From Actinomycetospora corticicola (GTDB lineage: Bacteria > Actinomycetota > Actinomycetes > Mycobacteriales > Pseudonocardiaceae), in the NCBI RefSeq assembly GCF_013409505.1, contig NZ_JACCBN010000001.1:744001-808000 (forward strand): a DNA stretch of 64,000 bases. The letters are read 5' to 3'. Both the position numbers and the translations under genes were made by a program. Below the pieces are notes generated by a model. The model was not told where the DNA came from, made no database searches, and saw only the letters and a program-made list of their open reading frames with translations. Below, piece after piece: positions 34,334-43,093 of the stretch. Position 1 is the stretch's first letter. Every line of letters begins with the position of its first letter.

Positions 34334-34353
34334 CGCCACTTACTGCTCACCTG
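34308..34353. terminator. Bidirectional hairpin holding both stop codons
   Basis: CAGGTGAGCAGAAAGTGG (34308-34325) pairs with 34336-34353 with one A-A mismatch; the loop is GCCTATAGCG. The TAG of the plus-strand reductase (34331-34333) and the TAA of the minus-strand ABM gene (34340-34342 on the plus strand) are both inside. It is the intact sister of the hairpin split by the IS at 27059/28821, including the CTATAG centre. Confidence 0.85.
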
Positions 34354-34645
34354 GCGAAGCCACAGGCACGAGCGGGTGGATGGCGGGCGGCCCCGCGAGG
34401 TGCTCGCCCGCCGTCGTGAAGGCCTGGGCGACGTGCGGGGTCTGCATGTGGGCGTCGAGGTCGGCCTGGTCGCGCCACTGCTCGACGGTGACGAACACCG
34501 TGCCGTCGGCGCCGGAGCGGTTGAGCTCGTAGGAGAGGCAGCCCTCCTCGCCGCGGGTGGCGGTGACGAGCTCGGCGAGGGCCTGCCCGACGAGCTCCTC
34601 GGAGCCGGGCTTGGCGGTGATCAGGGCGACGACCTGCAGCGACAT
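34340..34645 (-). CDS. Antibiotic-biosynthesis-monooxygenase (ABM) domain protein
   Basis: A 101-residue ferredoxin-like ABM protein: LQVVALITAKPGSEELVGQAL, CLSYELNR, VTVEQWRDQADLDAHMQT. Relatives oxidise quinols or degrade heme; specific residues for these are not evident. ATG 34645 is chosen over 34687 because the upstream start would place a terminator hairpin inside the gene and exceed the usual length of about 100 residues. It is downstream of katG on the same strand but separated by that hairpin. Confidence 0.75.
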   Translation of the reverse strand: MSLQVVALITAKPGSEELVGQALAELVTATRGEEGCLSYELNRSGADGTVFVTVEQWRDQADLDAHMQTPHVAQAFTTAGEHLAGPPAIHPLVPVASPGEQ

Positions 34646-34659
34646 GGCGTCACCGTAGC

Positions 34660-34688
34660 GGTGGCGCGCAAGGGACTCGCGCGCCACC
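34660..34688 (-). terminator. Hairpin downstream of katG
   Basis: GGTGGCGCG (34660-34668) and CGCGCCACC (34680-34688) form a 9-bp stem around an 11-nt loop. On the minus strand it follows the katG stop (34699) by 10 nt and precedes the ABM start, so it probably ends the katG transcript. Confidence 0.65.
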
Positions 34689-34698
34689 GCCGCCGGCC

Positions 34699-36948
34699 TC
34701 AGCCGACCTTGACGTCGTACCGGTCGAACATCATCACCTTGTCCCAGACGGCGACGAAGTCGCGCACGAAGCGCTCCTGGGCATCGTCACCTGCGTACAC
34801 CTCGGCGATGCCGCGGAGCTGGGCGTTGGACCCGAAGACGAGGTCGTTGCGGGTCGCCTGGAACACCGGGCGGCCGCTCTCGCGGTCGTCGAGGGTGAAC
34901 GACGTCGCGTCGTCGTCGGCCGCGTGCCACTCGTAGTCCATGCTCGTCAGCGCGTCGAAGAAGTCCGTGCTGAGCGTGCCGACCCGGTTGGTGAAGACCC
35001 CGGCGCCCGACCCGTCGTGGTTGCAGCCCAGCGCCCGCAGGCCACCGGTGAGCACGACCCACTCCGGCGCGCTCAGCCCGAGCTGCGCCGCCTTGTCCAG
35101 GAACACCCGCTCCGGGGCCATGCCGGTGATCGAGGTGTAGCCGTCGATGACGTAGTTGCGGAACCCGTCGACGACGGGGGCCAGCCACTCGAACTGCGAC
35201 ACGTCGGTCTGGTCCTGGGTCGCGTCGACCCGGCCCGGCGTGAACGGCACCGTGACCTGGACGCCCGCCGCGGCGGCCGCCTGCTCGACCGCGACGCACC
35301 CCGCCAGCACGATGACGTCGGCCAGGCTCGCGCCCCCGGCCTCGGCCACCTCGCGGAGCTTCGCGACGACGGGGACGGTGCGGGCGTTGATCGCCCAGTC
35401 CTTCTGCGGGGCCAGGGCGATCCGGGCCCCGTTGGCGCCGCCGCGCTTGTCGGTGTCGCGGTAGGTCACCGCCGAGGAGAAGGCGGTGAAGGCCAGGTCG
35501 GACACCGAGAGCCCGGAGTCGAGCACGGCCTGCTTGAGGCGCGTGACGTCGGCGTCGGACAGCGGGCCGTGCTCGGCGGCGGGCAGCGGATCCTGCCAGA
35601 TGAAGTCCTCGGCGGCGACCTCCGGGCCGAGGTAGCGCGACTTCGGACCCATGTCGCGGTGGGTCAGCTTGTACCAGGCTTTCGAGAACTCGCGGGTGAA
35701 GTAGTCGAAGTCGGCGAGGAAGCTCTCGCAGATCTCGCGGTAGACCGGGTCGACCTTCAGCGCGATGTCGCTGGTCATCATCATCAGCGGGTGCTCGACG
35801 CCGTCGAGGTGGGCGTCGGGGGTCTTCGGCGCGTCCGCGTCGACCGGCTTCCACTGCGACGCCCCGGCGGGGCTCTGCGTCTGCTCCCACTCGAGGCCGA
35901 ACAGGTTCTCCAGGTAGGAGTTGTCCCACTGCGTGGGGTTCTGCGTCCAGGAGCCCTCGATGCCGTTGGTCATCGTGTGCTCGGCGTTGCCGGAGCCCTC
36001 GGGGTTGTGCCAGCCCAGGCCCATCGCCTCGAGCGGCGCCATCTCCGGCGGCGCGCCGATCCGGTCGGCGGCGACGGCACCGTGGCTCTTGCCGAAGGCG
36101 TGGCCGCCGGCGATCAGGGCCACCGTCTCGACGTCGTTCATGGCCATCCGGCCGAAGGTGATGCGGATGTCCTTGGCGGAGGCGGCCGGGTCGCCGTTCG
36201 CCTCGGGACCCTCCGGGTTGACGTAGATCAGGGACTGGTGCGACGCGGCGAGCGGCTGCTCGAGCTCGTAGTTCGCGTCGCCGGGGCGGCCGGTCCAGCG
36301 GTCGCCGCGGATGACCATGTCGTCGTAGGACTTCACGTCGGTCATGGCGATGTACTCGGGGCCCCAGTAGGTGGCGTCGTCGGCCTCCCACGCGTCGCGG
36401 CGACCGCCGCCGAAGCCCGTCGTCGGGAAGCCCATGACCTCGAGGGCGACGTTCCCGGTGAGGATCATCAGGTCGGCCCAGGACAGCGACGAGCCGTACT
36501 TCTTCTTGATCGGCCAGAGCAGACGCCGGGACTTGTCGGTGTTGCCGTTGTCCCACCAGCTCGAGATCGGGGCGAAGCGCTGCATGGCCTCGCCGGCGCC
36601 GCCGCGGCCGTCGGCGATGCGGTAGGTGCCCGCGGAGTGCCACGCCATGCGGATCATCTGCGGCGCGTAGTTGCCGTAGTCCGAGGGCCACCAGGGGACC
36701 GACGTCGTCATGAAGTGGCGGATGTCGGCCTTGAGCTCGGCGAGGTCGATCGAGTTGAAGGCGGCGGAGTAGTCGTCGTCGGAGAGCGGGTTCGCGGCGG
36801 CACCGTTGCGGTGCAGCTGCTCCACGCGCAGCCGGTCGGGGTACCAGTCGGAGAGGGTCGGGGCGGAGGTCTCGACGCCCCCGATGCGGTTGCCCCCGAA
36901 GGGACACGCTCCTTCGAGGACCTCGGAGTACTCGGCGTAGTCGGTCAT
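34699..36948 (-). CDS. katG: Catalase-peroxidase KatG
   Basis: A 749-residue bifunctional heme enzyme. The distal site [11 protein letters not shown] gives Arg100, Trp103 and His104. The proximal histidine is His283 in [10 protein letters not shown]. The Met-Tyr-Trp adduct residues are Trp103, Tyr242 (LIYVNPEGP) and Met268 (RMAMNDVE), with the same 26- and 15-residue spacings as mycobacterial KatG for the last two intervals. The loop before Tyr242 (about residues 196-232) seems some 15 residues longer than in mycobacterial KatG. ATG 36948 follows AAAGGGG on the minus strand. No furA gene is adjacent. It detoxifies hydrogen peroxide. Confidence 0.95.
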   Translation of the reverse strand: MTDYAEYSEVLEGACPFGGNRIGGVETSAPTLSDWYPDRLRVEQLHRNGAAANPLSDDDYSAAFNSIDLAELKADIRHFMTTSVPWWPSDYGNYAPQMIRMAWHSAGTYRIADGRGGAGEAMQRFAPISSWWDNGNTDKSRRLLWPIKKKYGSSLSWADLMILTGNVALEVMGFPTTGFGGGRRDAWEADDATYWGPEYIAMTDVKSYDDMVIRGDRWTGRPGDANYELEQPLAASHQSLIYVNPEGPEANGDPAASAKDIRITFGRMAMNDVETVALIAGGHAFGKSHGAVAADRIGAPPEMAPLEAMGLGWHNPEGSGNAEHTMTNGIEGSWTQNPTQWDNSYLENLFGLEWEQTQSPAGASQWKPVDADAPKTPDAHLDGVEHPLMMMTSDIALKVDPVYREICESFLADFDYFTREFSKAWYKLTHRDMGPKSRYLGPEVAAEDFIWQDPLPAAEHGPLSDADVTRLKQAVLDSGLSVSDLAFTAFSSAVTYRDTDKRGGANGARIALAPQKDWAINARTVPVVAKLREVAEAGGASLADVIVLAGCVAVEQAAAAAGVQVTVPFTPGRVDATQDQTDVSQFEWLAPVVDGFRNYVIDGYTSITGMAPERVFLDKAAQLGLSAPEWVVLTGGLRALGCNHDGSGAGVFTNRVGTLSTDFFDALTSMDYEWHAADDDATSFTLDDRESGRPVFQATRNDLVFGSNAQLRGIAEVYAGDDAQERFVRDFVAVWDKVMMFDRYDVKVG

Positions 36949-37154
36949 GTCGGTGGCCCCTTTGCTGGAGGTCGGTCGAGCGGGACCACCTGTCCGGCGG
37001 GACCCGGGATCGTTTACCCCGGCACCGCCGGTCGACACCGGGACGACGCTACGAAACCGTGTCAGGGTGCTGCTCGCGGCCTCGGCCCACGGTTGCGAGC
37101 CGTCCGGGTCGGGCACCGTCGAGGAAAAGCGTCGACGGACGAGGAGCGCACGCC

Positions 37155-38030
37155 ATGACGGACCTGACCGTGCCCCGCGGGGGCGAGTCCAGAGAACCCA
37201 CGCCGGATCCGGCCGAACGGGACGCGTTCTTCCCGTCCCCGTACTCGCTCGGGCAGTACGTGCCCCCGCGCAGCGACTTCGACGGCGTCGAGCACGAGGG
37301 CGCCTACACGGAGGGCCGGTGGCGGATCCTCGTGATCGGCACCGACGAGCGGTACCTGCCGATGGCGAACGGTCGGCTGTTCTCCACCGGCAACCACCCC
37401 GTCGAGACCCTGCTCCCGCTCATGCACCTGCGCGCGGCGGGCTTCCAGGTGGACGTGGCGACGGTGTCGGGTCTGCCGGTGAAGCTGGAGCACTGGGCGA
37501 CCCCGCCCGACGACGAGGCCGTGCACCGGGCCCTCGACGAGCTGCTCCCGCAGTTCCGTCGGCCGCAGCGGCTGGGCGCGGTGCTGACCGAGGGGCTCGA
37601 CGACCACCTGGCCGTGTTCATCCCCGGCGGGCACGGAGCGATGCAGGGCCTGCACGACTCCGCCGACGTCCAGGCCGTCCTGGACCGGTTCCTCGGGACC
37701 GACCGCTTCATCATCACCCTGTGCCACGGCCCGGCGGCCCTGCTCGCGGCCGGCCAGGACCGGGCGGAGTCTCCGCTCGCGGGCTACGAGGTCTGTGCCT
37801 TCCCCGACGCGCTCGACACGGGCGCGAACCTGGAGATCGGGTACATCCCCGGGGAGATGCCCTGGCTGCTCGCCGCCGGGCTGCGGGACGCGGGCCTCGT
37901 CGTGGTCAACGACGACATGGCCGGACACGTCCACCGCGACCGCGGTCTCATCACGGGCGACAGCCCGCTCGCCGCGCACGCCCTCGGGAAGCTCGCCGCC
38001 GACGTCCTGGTCGAGCACGTCGGAGGCTGA
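37155..38030 (+). CDS. hchA: HchA/Hsp31-like DJ-1/PfpI family protein
   Basis: A 291-residue protein of the class I DJ-1 superfamily. The nucleophile is Cys190 in [11 protein letters not shown], with Glu84 (HPVETLLP) and His191 nearby. The long N-terminus with [18 protein letters not shown] is specific for HchA/Hsp31. Members act as glyoxalase III (methylglyoxal to lactate) and are also reported as chaperones or deglycases. GAGGAG precedes ATG 37155. It diverges from katG, which would suit a shared stress response. A perfect hairpin follows. Confidence 0.9.
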   Translation: MTDLTVPRGGESREPTPDPAERDAFFPSPYSLGQYVPPRSDFDGVEHEGAYTEGRWRILVIGTDERYLPMANGRLFSTGNHPVETLLPLMHLRAAGFQVDVATVSGLPVKLEHWATPPDDEAVHRALDELLPQFRRPQRLGAVLTEGLDDHLAVFIPGGHGAMQGLHDSADVQAVLDRFLGTDRFIITLCHGPAALLAAGQDRAESPLAGYEVCAFPDALDTGANLEIGYIPGEMPWLLAAGLRDAGLVVVNDDMAGHVHRDRGLITGDSPLAAHALGKLAADVLVEHVGG

Positions 38031-38053
38031 GTCGGGCGGTGCTCCGCAGACGT

Positions 38054-38100
38054 GTGAGGGGAACCCTCGGGCGCTCTTGTGGCACGAGGGTTCCCCTCAC
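38054..38100. terminator. 47-nt hairpin element, perfect copy, between convergent genes
   Basis: GTGAGGGGAACCCTCG (38054-38069) pairs perfectly with 38085-38100; the loop is GGCGCTCTTGTGGCA. It lies between the convergent hchA-like and DUF4190 genes and is a likely bidirectional terminator. The loop matches the reverse complement of the loop at 6850-6864 in 14 of 15 positions. Confidence 0.85.
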
Positions 38101-38122
38101 GCGGGGCGGGGAGCGGGCTGGG

Positions 38123-38158
38123 GAGCGGGTGGAGCGGGTGGAGCGGGTGGAGCGGGTG
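38123..38158 (+). repeat. 9-bp tandem repeat, four perfect units
   Basis: GAGCGGGTG occurs four times head to tail, ending 2 nt from the stop codon of the minus-strand gene. It is in its 3' untranslated region, between the stop and the hairpin. Confidence 0.85.
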
Positions 38159-38159
38159 G

Positions 38160-38723
38160 TCAGCTCATCCGGACGATCTGGAAGCCGACCTGGGTGCCGT
38201 TCACGCTGTTGACCGTCACGCCGAACTGCGCGGGGCCGCCGTCGACGGTCCCGGAGCAGGTGGTGGTGGCGCCGATCTGACCGGGCAGCGGCTCGGGGCA
38301 GGTGACGTCCTCGGCGGCGGTCTGGGCGGCGACCTCGGGGGCGAGCTGCTCCGGGGCGACGACCGGCGCGCTCGCGGTGCTCGGGGCCTGCTCGCCCGGG
38401 GCCTGCTGGGTGGTGCCCGGCTGCTGCGGGACCTGGTTCGCGACCGAGGCGGCCCCGATGCCGACGATGACGGCGACCAGCAGGCCGATCACGGTGAAGG
38501 CGATGGAGAGCCACATGCCGGCGGTCGCGAGCCCGCGACCCCCCTCGTTCCGCTGGGCGGTCTGCTTGCGGCCGATGATGCCGAAGACGATGCCGAGCGG
38601 GGAGAACACGAACGCGAAGACGATCGAGAGGATCGCCATGAGGTTCGTGCCCTGCGGCGCGGCGGGGGCGTACGCGGTGGCGGGCTGCTCGGGGGAGGCG
38701 TGCGGGGGGAGCTGCTGCGTCAT
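38160..38723 (-). CDS. DUF4190/DUF4333-type membrane protein
   Basis: A 187-residue protein. A Pro/Ala-rich cytoplasmic N-terminus leads to two helices in DUF4190 style (LMAILSIVFAFVFSPLGIVF; TAGMWLSIAFTVIGLLVAVI). A Gln/Pro/Ala linker and a small extracytoplasmic domain of DUF4333 type follow, with two cysteines (VTCPEPLPG and TTTCSGTVDG) and the ending TQVGFQIVRM. ATG 38723 follows GAGGA and fits the hydrophobic start better than upstream codons. The function is unknown; it is a second DUF4190 protein besides 13370-14041. Confidence 0.75.
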   Translation of the reverse strand: MTQQLPPHASPEQPATAYAPAAPQGTNLMAILSIVFAFVFSPLGIVFGIIGRKQTAQRNEGGRGLATAGMWLSIAFTVIGLLVAVIVGIGAASVANQVPQQPGTTQQAPGEQAPSTASAPVVAPEQLAPEVAAQTAAEDVTCPEPLPGQIGATTTCSGTVDGGPAQFGVTVNSVNGTQVGFQIVRMS

Positions 38724-38880
38724 CGATGGGTCCTCACGGGAATCGCCCCGCCGGCGGAGTGCAGCGGGGTCGATGCCGCACTGATCGTCCGTGCTGCACG
38801 GATTGCGACGGACTCCGTCGATCTTGATCGATCCTTCACTCGAATGCAGGAGTTTCGACACGGCATTCGTCACGAGAGGT

Positions 38881-40194
38881 ATGCGCCACTGCCGTCCGAC
38901 TGACGCGAGCCCGCCGTGGGCATCCCGCGTCGTGCCGCGCACCCTCCCCGCGACCCCGCTCGACGAGGCCTTCCTCGACCTCCGTGCGGTGTCGGTGCTC
39001 TCCGTCCACCTCGAGATCCGGGTGACCGGTCACGTCGACACGGCACGCCTCGCGGCGGCCCTCGCCACGGCCGCCGACGCCCACCCGATGGCCCGTGCCC
39101 GGCCCGCTCCCGAGCGCCCGTGGGCGCTGCACGCGCGCTGGGCGCTCGACGCGCCCCTCGCCGTCGAGGTGGTCGACGACGTCACCGTCGCGCGGGAGGT
39201 GCTGCAGTCCCGCCTGCCCGACGACCGGGCGGTGTCGGTGATGGTCGCCAGAGACGGCGAGGGAGACGTGGTGGCGTTCCGCTTCCACCACGCCGCGATC
39301 GACGGGCGCGGGGCGCTCCGGTTCGTCGCGTCGGTGGTCGACGCCTACGCCGGACGGCCTCTTCCCGACGACGGGCTCGCGCACGCCCGGGACCTCCGGC
39401 GCCTCGCCGGCGCGCGCGGTGCGTCCGACGTCGCCGCCCGCGCGGCGAAGATCGCCTCCGACGCGTGGGGGAGGGCCGGGCTGACCCGCATCGCGGGGGA
39501 CGGCGGCGAGGACGGACCGCACCACGCCCTCGTGACCCGCCGTCTGGAACCCGCCGTCGTGAAGGCGCTGCGGAAGTCCAAGCCCGAGGGGGCCACCCTC
39601 AACGACTGCCTGCTGGCCGCGCACCTGCGCACCGTGGTCGCGTGGAACGAGCGGCGCGGCGGGCGGGTCGGGCGCAGCGTGTCGGTGATGATGCCGGTCG
39701 ACCTGCGCGCCGACGGCGAGGTGGTGGCGAACCTCGCGAGCTACGTCGCGATCGTGGTGCCCACGCGGGATCTCGCGGACCCCGGGTCGGCGATCGCCGC
39801 CGTGTCCGCGCAGACCCGGGCGGTGAAGGAGCGCGGGACCGCGGGGTGGATCGCCGACGTGCTCTCGGTGCTCGTCGTGCCGCGCGGCGTGAAGCGGGTG
39901 GCGCCACGCCTCCTGCCGCTGGTGGAGGGGCGCTTCGTGGAGTCGACGATCCTGTCCAACCTCGGGCCGGCGTCGTTCGGCGACCTCGGTGAGGCCGGCG
40001 CGGTGCGCGAGGTGCGCTTCAGCCCGCCCGTCCTGTCCCCCCGGATGGCCGTGACGCTCGGGGTGGTCGGTCACGACGACGGGTTGACCCTCACCTGGCG
40101 GTCGCTGCGCCGCCAGGTGGGCGCGGCGGGCGTCGCGGAGTTCGCCGAAGTGTTCCTCGAGCGACTCGACGCGACGACCCGCGACCGGGGCTAG
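38881..40194 (+). CDS. Condensation/wax-ester-synthase-like acyltransferase
   Basis: A 437-residue protein of the CoA-dependent acyltransferase fold. The catalytic HHxxxDG motif is intact (FRFHHAAIDGRGA, around residue 140). The start LPATPLDEAFLDL and the later block SVSVMMPVDLRADGE with LSNLGPASFG resemble PapA/WES proteins. It may join an acyl-CoA or carrier-bound acid to an alcohol or amine. ATG 38881 has GAGAGG close upstream; GTG 38932 is an alternative that begins nearer to conserved sequence. It stands alone, with no synthase genes near. Confidence 0.7.
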   Translation: MRHCRPTDASPPWASRVVPRTLPATPLDEAFLDLRAVSVLSVHLEIRVTGHVDTARLAAALATAADAHPMARARPAPERPWALHARWALDAPLAVEVVDDVTVAREVLQSRLPDDRAVSVMVARDGEGDVVAFRFHHAAIDGRGALRFVASVVDAYAGRPLPDDGLAHARDLRRLAGARGASDVAARAAKIASDAWGRAGLTRIAGDGGEDGPHHALVTRRLEPAVVKALRKSKPEGATLNDCLLAAHLRTVVAWNERRGGRVGRSVSVMMPVDLRADGEVVANLASYVAIVVPTRDLADPGSAIAAVSAQTRAVKERGTAGWIADVLSVLVVPRGVKRVAPRLLPLVEGRFVESTILSNLGPASFGDLGEAGAVREVRFSPPVLSPRMAVTLGVVGHDDGLTLTWRSLRRQVGAAGVAEFAEVFLERLDATTRDRG

Positions 40195-40282
40195 CAGCAG
40201 AGCGGAGGAGGCCCACGCTGCTGGAGCCCCCTACCGACCGCGCACCATAACCGTGCTTACCCGGGGAGGCCAGACCCCGCCC

Positions 40283-41206
40283 TCACGCTGCCGCGGCGTG
40301 GTCCTCGACCGTGGGACGGGCGGCCTCGTCGCGGTCGGCGAGCGCGCGCCGCACCGCGTCGTCGTAGGACATGGGGTCGAGCGGGACGAGGCGGCGGATC
40401 GCGTCGTCGCGCACGACCACCTCGTTCGACATCGAGTCGATGAGCGAGCGCCCGGTGGCGGTGTCGACGTCGGTGACGAGGGAGAGCCATCGGGACGACA
40501 ACGACGGCGTCAGCAGCGGCACCGGCACGATCACCAGTCGCCGGCGTCCCATCACCGTCGCCGCCCGCTGCATCATGTCGGCGTACACGAGGACGTCGGG
40601 TCCGCCCACGTCGAAGGCCCGCCCGGTGGTGGCGTCGACGTCGAGCACGGCGACGAGGTAGTGGACCACGTCGTCGATGGCGATGGGCTGGGTGCGCGTG
40701 TAGACCCACTGCGGGCAGACCATGGCCGGCAGGTGGGTGATCAGCTGGCGGGTCATCTCCCACGAGATCCCGCCGTGCCCGACGATGATCCCGGCGCGGA
40801 TCGTCGTGACCGGCACGCCGGCCTCCCCGAGGTGGGTCTCCACCTCGCGGCGGCTGCGGAGGTGGTCGGAGAGGTCGTCGCGGTCGTCGCCGAGACCTCC
40901 GAGGTAGACGATCCGGCGCAGCCCGGCCTCGGCGGCAGCCCGCCCGAACGCCCGGGCGCCCTCGGCGTCGGCGTGCACGAAGTCGGCGCGGTCGAGCGAG
41001 TGCACGAGGTAGTAGGCGACCTCGTGACCGGCGAGCGCCCCCGGCAGCGTCGCCGGGTCGTGGACGTCGCCGCGCACCGGGTCCCCGCACCCCTCGTAGC
41101 GGTCCGGACGGCGGGTCATGGCGGACACGGCGTGGCCGGCGGAGGTGAGGGCCTCGCACAGTCGCTGCCCGACGAAGCCGGACGCTCCCGCGATCAACAG
41201 TCGCAT
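40283..41206 (-). CDS. NmrA-like NAD(P)-binding atypical SDR
   Basis: A 307-residue Rossmann protein. It starts MRLLIAGASGFVGQRLCEAL with the GASGFVG nucleotide loop. The segment YLGGLGDD replaces the usual catalytic Ser-Tyr-Lys arrangement, and TIRAGIIVGHGGISWEM is common in the YwnB/NmrA-like group of atypical SDRs. It is probably a reductase or redox sensor. It converges with the acyltransferase gene and diverges from the peptidase gene. Confidence 0.8.
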   Translation of the reverse strand: MRLLIAGASGFVGQRLCEALTSAGHAVSAMTRRPDRYEGCGDPVRGDVHDPATLPGALAGHEVAYYLVHSLDRADFVHADAEGARAFGRAAAEAGLRRIVYLGGLGDDRDDLSDHLRSRREVETHLGEAGVPVTTIRAGIIVGHGGISWEMTRQLITHLPAMVCPQWVYTRTQPIAIDDVVHYLVAVLDVDATTGRAFDVGGPDVLVYADMMQRAATVMGRRRLVIVPVPLLTPSLSSRWLSLVTDVDTATGRSLIDSMSNEVVVRDDAIRRLVPLDPMSYDDAVRRALADRDEAARPTVEDHAAAA

Positions 41207-41293
41207 AGCCGACGGTTACCCCGGCGTCAAACCTCGCGGGGTGGATCACGGCCGTCGGCGACGACGGGTCGCGCGCGACTACCGTCCGGCGAC

Positions 41294-42034
41294 ATGCCCG
41301 CCGACGGCCCCACGATCCTCGCGACCTCCGGCGGCCTGCGCCGCGACGACCGCATCGACTGGCGGGTCGCCCCGCTGACCCACCACGCCGTCGAGCTGGC
41401 CGGCGTGGTCGGCCGGGCGCCGAAGGTGTGCCTCGTGCCGACGGCGGTGGGCGACGACCCGCGGCTGGTCATGACCTTCTACGACAACGCCTGGCGGGTC
41501 GGCTGGAACGCGAGCCACGTCGCGCTGCTGCCCATGCCCAACGTCGCCGACCTGCGGGAACACCTGCTCGCCCAGGACGTGATCTGGGTGTGGGGCGGCA
41601 GCGTCGCGGGCCTGCTCGCGCTGTGGCGGCTGCACGGCCTGGACACGATCCTGCGCGAGGCGTGGGAGGCCGGGGTCGTGCTGACCGGGGTCTCCGCCGG
41701 CTCCATCTGCTGGCACGTCGGGGGCACCACCGACTCGTTCGGGCCGACCCTGCAGCCCGTCATCAACGGTCTCGGTCTGCTGCCGTACGCCAACGGCGTG
41801 CACTACGACTCGGAGGCGGAGCGCCGACCGCTGCTGCACCGTCTCGTCGCCGACGAGGTCCTGCCGACCGCCTACGCCACCGACGACGGCGCCGGCCTGC
41901 TCTACCGCGGCACCGAACTGGTCGAGGCACTCACCGAACGCGACCGTGCGGGGGCGTACCGGGTCGAGCGGGGACCGGACGGCGCCGCGGTGGAGACGGA
42001 GCTGGACGTCCGGCGCCTGCCGAAGCCGGAGTGA
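41294..42034 (+). CDS. Peptidase S51 (peptidase E / cyanophycinase-like)
   Basis: A 246-residue class-I glutamine-amidotransferase-like fold. The nucleophile is the serine of GVSAGSICWH, and the preceding VWGGSVAGLLALWR is typical of S51 peptidases. Peptidase E cleaves Asp-X dipeptides. Active-site neighbours (LPYANGVHYDSEAERR, with the histidine) are present. It starts at ATG 41294 and ends 13 nt before the convergent GntR gene. Confidence 0.8.
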   Translation: MPADGPTILATSGGLRRDDRIDWRVAPLTHHAVELAGVVGRAPKVCLVPTAVGDDPRLVMTFYDNAWRVGWNASHVALLPMPNVADLREHLLAQDVIWVWGGSVAGLLALWRLHGLDTILREAWEAGVVLTGVSAGSICWHVGGTTDSFGPTLQPVINGLGLLPYANGVHYDSEAERRPLLHRLVADEVLPTAYATDDGAGLLYRGTELVEALTERDRAGAYRVERGPDGAAVETELDVRRLPKPE

Positions 42035-42047
42035 GCGGGCGCCGGGC

Positions 42048-42866
42048 TCAGCGGTGGGCGTCCTCGTCGGTCCACAGCCCGTCGCGCTCGTAGAGCGAGC
42101 GCAGCGCGACGAGGTGGTCCCGCATGGCCTCCTCGGCCGCCGCGGCGTCGCCCGCCGCGATGTGGTCGGCGATGTCCCGGTGCCACTCGTCCACCCGGTC
42201 CCACTCCGCGGCCTCGACGCCGACGCGGCGCAGCCGGGTGCGGAGCACGTCGTTCACCGGCTGCCCCATCATCGTGATCATCAGGTTGCCGGTCGCCATG
42301 AGCACGGTGGTGTGGAAGTCCAGGTGGCCGACGAAGCCGCTCGGGTCCCGTCGGTCGCGCGGGGCGCCGGCCGCGGTGCGGATGGCCTCCACGGTGTCGG
42401 CGTCCGCCCGCTGCGCGGCCAGCCGCGCGGCGGAGGGTTCGAGCAGGAGGCGGGCCTCCAGCAGGTCGTGCAGCCGTAGCTGCGGGGTCATGACGAGGAC
42501 GCCGAGCGCCCCGCCGACGTCCTCCACGACCTGCGCCGGGTCGGGCGCCGCGACGAACGAACCCCCCTGCACGCCCCGGGTGGTCTCGATGAGGTGCTGG
42601 CTCGCGAGGACCCGCAGCGCCTCGCGCACGGTGCTGCGGCTGACCCCGAAGGCCCGACCGAGGTCGGCCTCGTTCGGCAGGCGCTGGCCGGCGTCCAGGG
42701 AGCCGCCGACGATCTGGGCCCGGAGCTCGTCCGCGACCTGGCGGTACGCGGGCCGGACCCGCTGCACCCGGAGCCGGGCGGGAGCCGCCGGGCCCGAGGT
42801 CCCGCCGTCGGCCGCGGCGGCCGCGCGGGGGCTCGAGGAGGGGCGCGTCGGTGGCACGGCGGTCAC
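42048..42866 (-). CDS. GntR-family regulator (FadR/FCD type)
   Basis: A 272-residue regulator. After a Pro/Ala-rich, probably disordered N-terminus of about 35 residues comes the winged HTH: RPAYRQVADELRAQIVGG, then FGVSRSTVREALRVLASQHL. The C-terminal FCD domain has the metal-binding pattern with D/H residues (LDFHTTVLMATGN, DEWHRDIADHIAAGD). It is the divergent first gene of a catabolic cluster, and three 19-bp sites with the FCD-type pattern (ANRTCNGACNT) precede the cluster's units. Its effector is probably an organic acid or a CoA-pathway intermediate. The start is GTG. Confidence 0.9.
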   Translation of the reverse strand: MTAVPPTRPSSSPRAAAAADGGTSGPAAPARLRVQRVRPAYRQVADELRAQIVGGSLDAGQRLPNEADLGRAFGVSRSTVREALRVLASQHLIETTRGVQGGSFVAAPDPAQVVEDVGGALGVLVMTPQLRLHDLLEARLLLEPSAARLAAQRADADTVEAIRTAAGAPRDRRDPSGFVGHLDFHTTVLMATGNLMITMMGQPVNDVLRTRLRRVGVEAAEWDRVDEWHRDIADHIAAGDAAAAEEAMRDHLVALRSLYERDGLWTDEDAHR

Positions 42867-42951
42867 CCTACGCGGCGTCCGACCCGGTGGCTGCGGCTCG
42901 ATGCGTGAAACGTCCGACCGTCCGCCCCGTCGTCGGATGCCCTTGTGCCCG

Positions 42952-42970
42952 ATACATCGGACATTTACGG
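42952..42970. promoter_or_regulatory. GntR-type operator site 1
   Basis: ATACATCGGACATTTACGG lies in the GntR/MFS divergent region. It shares 14 of 19 positions with both other sites (44493-44511 and the reverse complement of 49166-49184). A weaker related sequence, AAACGTCCGACCG, lies at about 42908. Confidence 0.75.
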
Positions 42971-43093
42971 TCGCTGTGACCCGGACAACAGCCTACGGCC
43001 GCGCGGCGCCATCTCCACCACCCGCTGCCACCGCCTCCGCTGCCGGGTCGGGACGGGCCGCCGTCGGGGAGGCCCGCGGAGAGGGGAGTGCCG

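Noticed and set aside
34924..37158. A 744-codon open frame on the plus strand across katG
   Set aside because: It is antisense to an unmistakable KatG and has Arg/Pro/Gly-rich composition without domains, the usual result of very high third-position GC.
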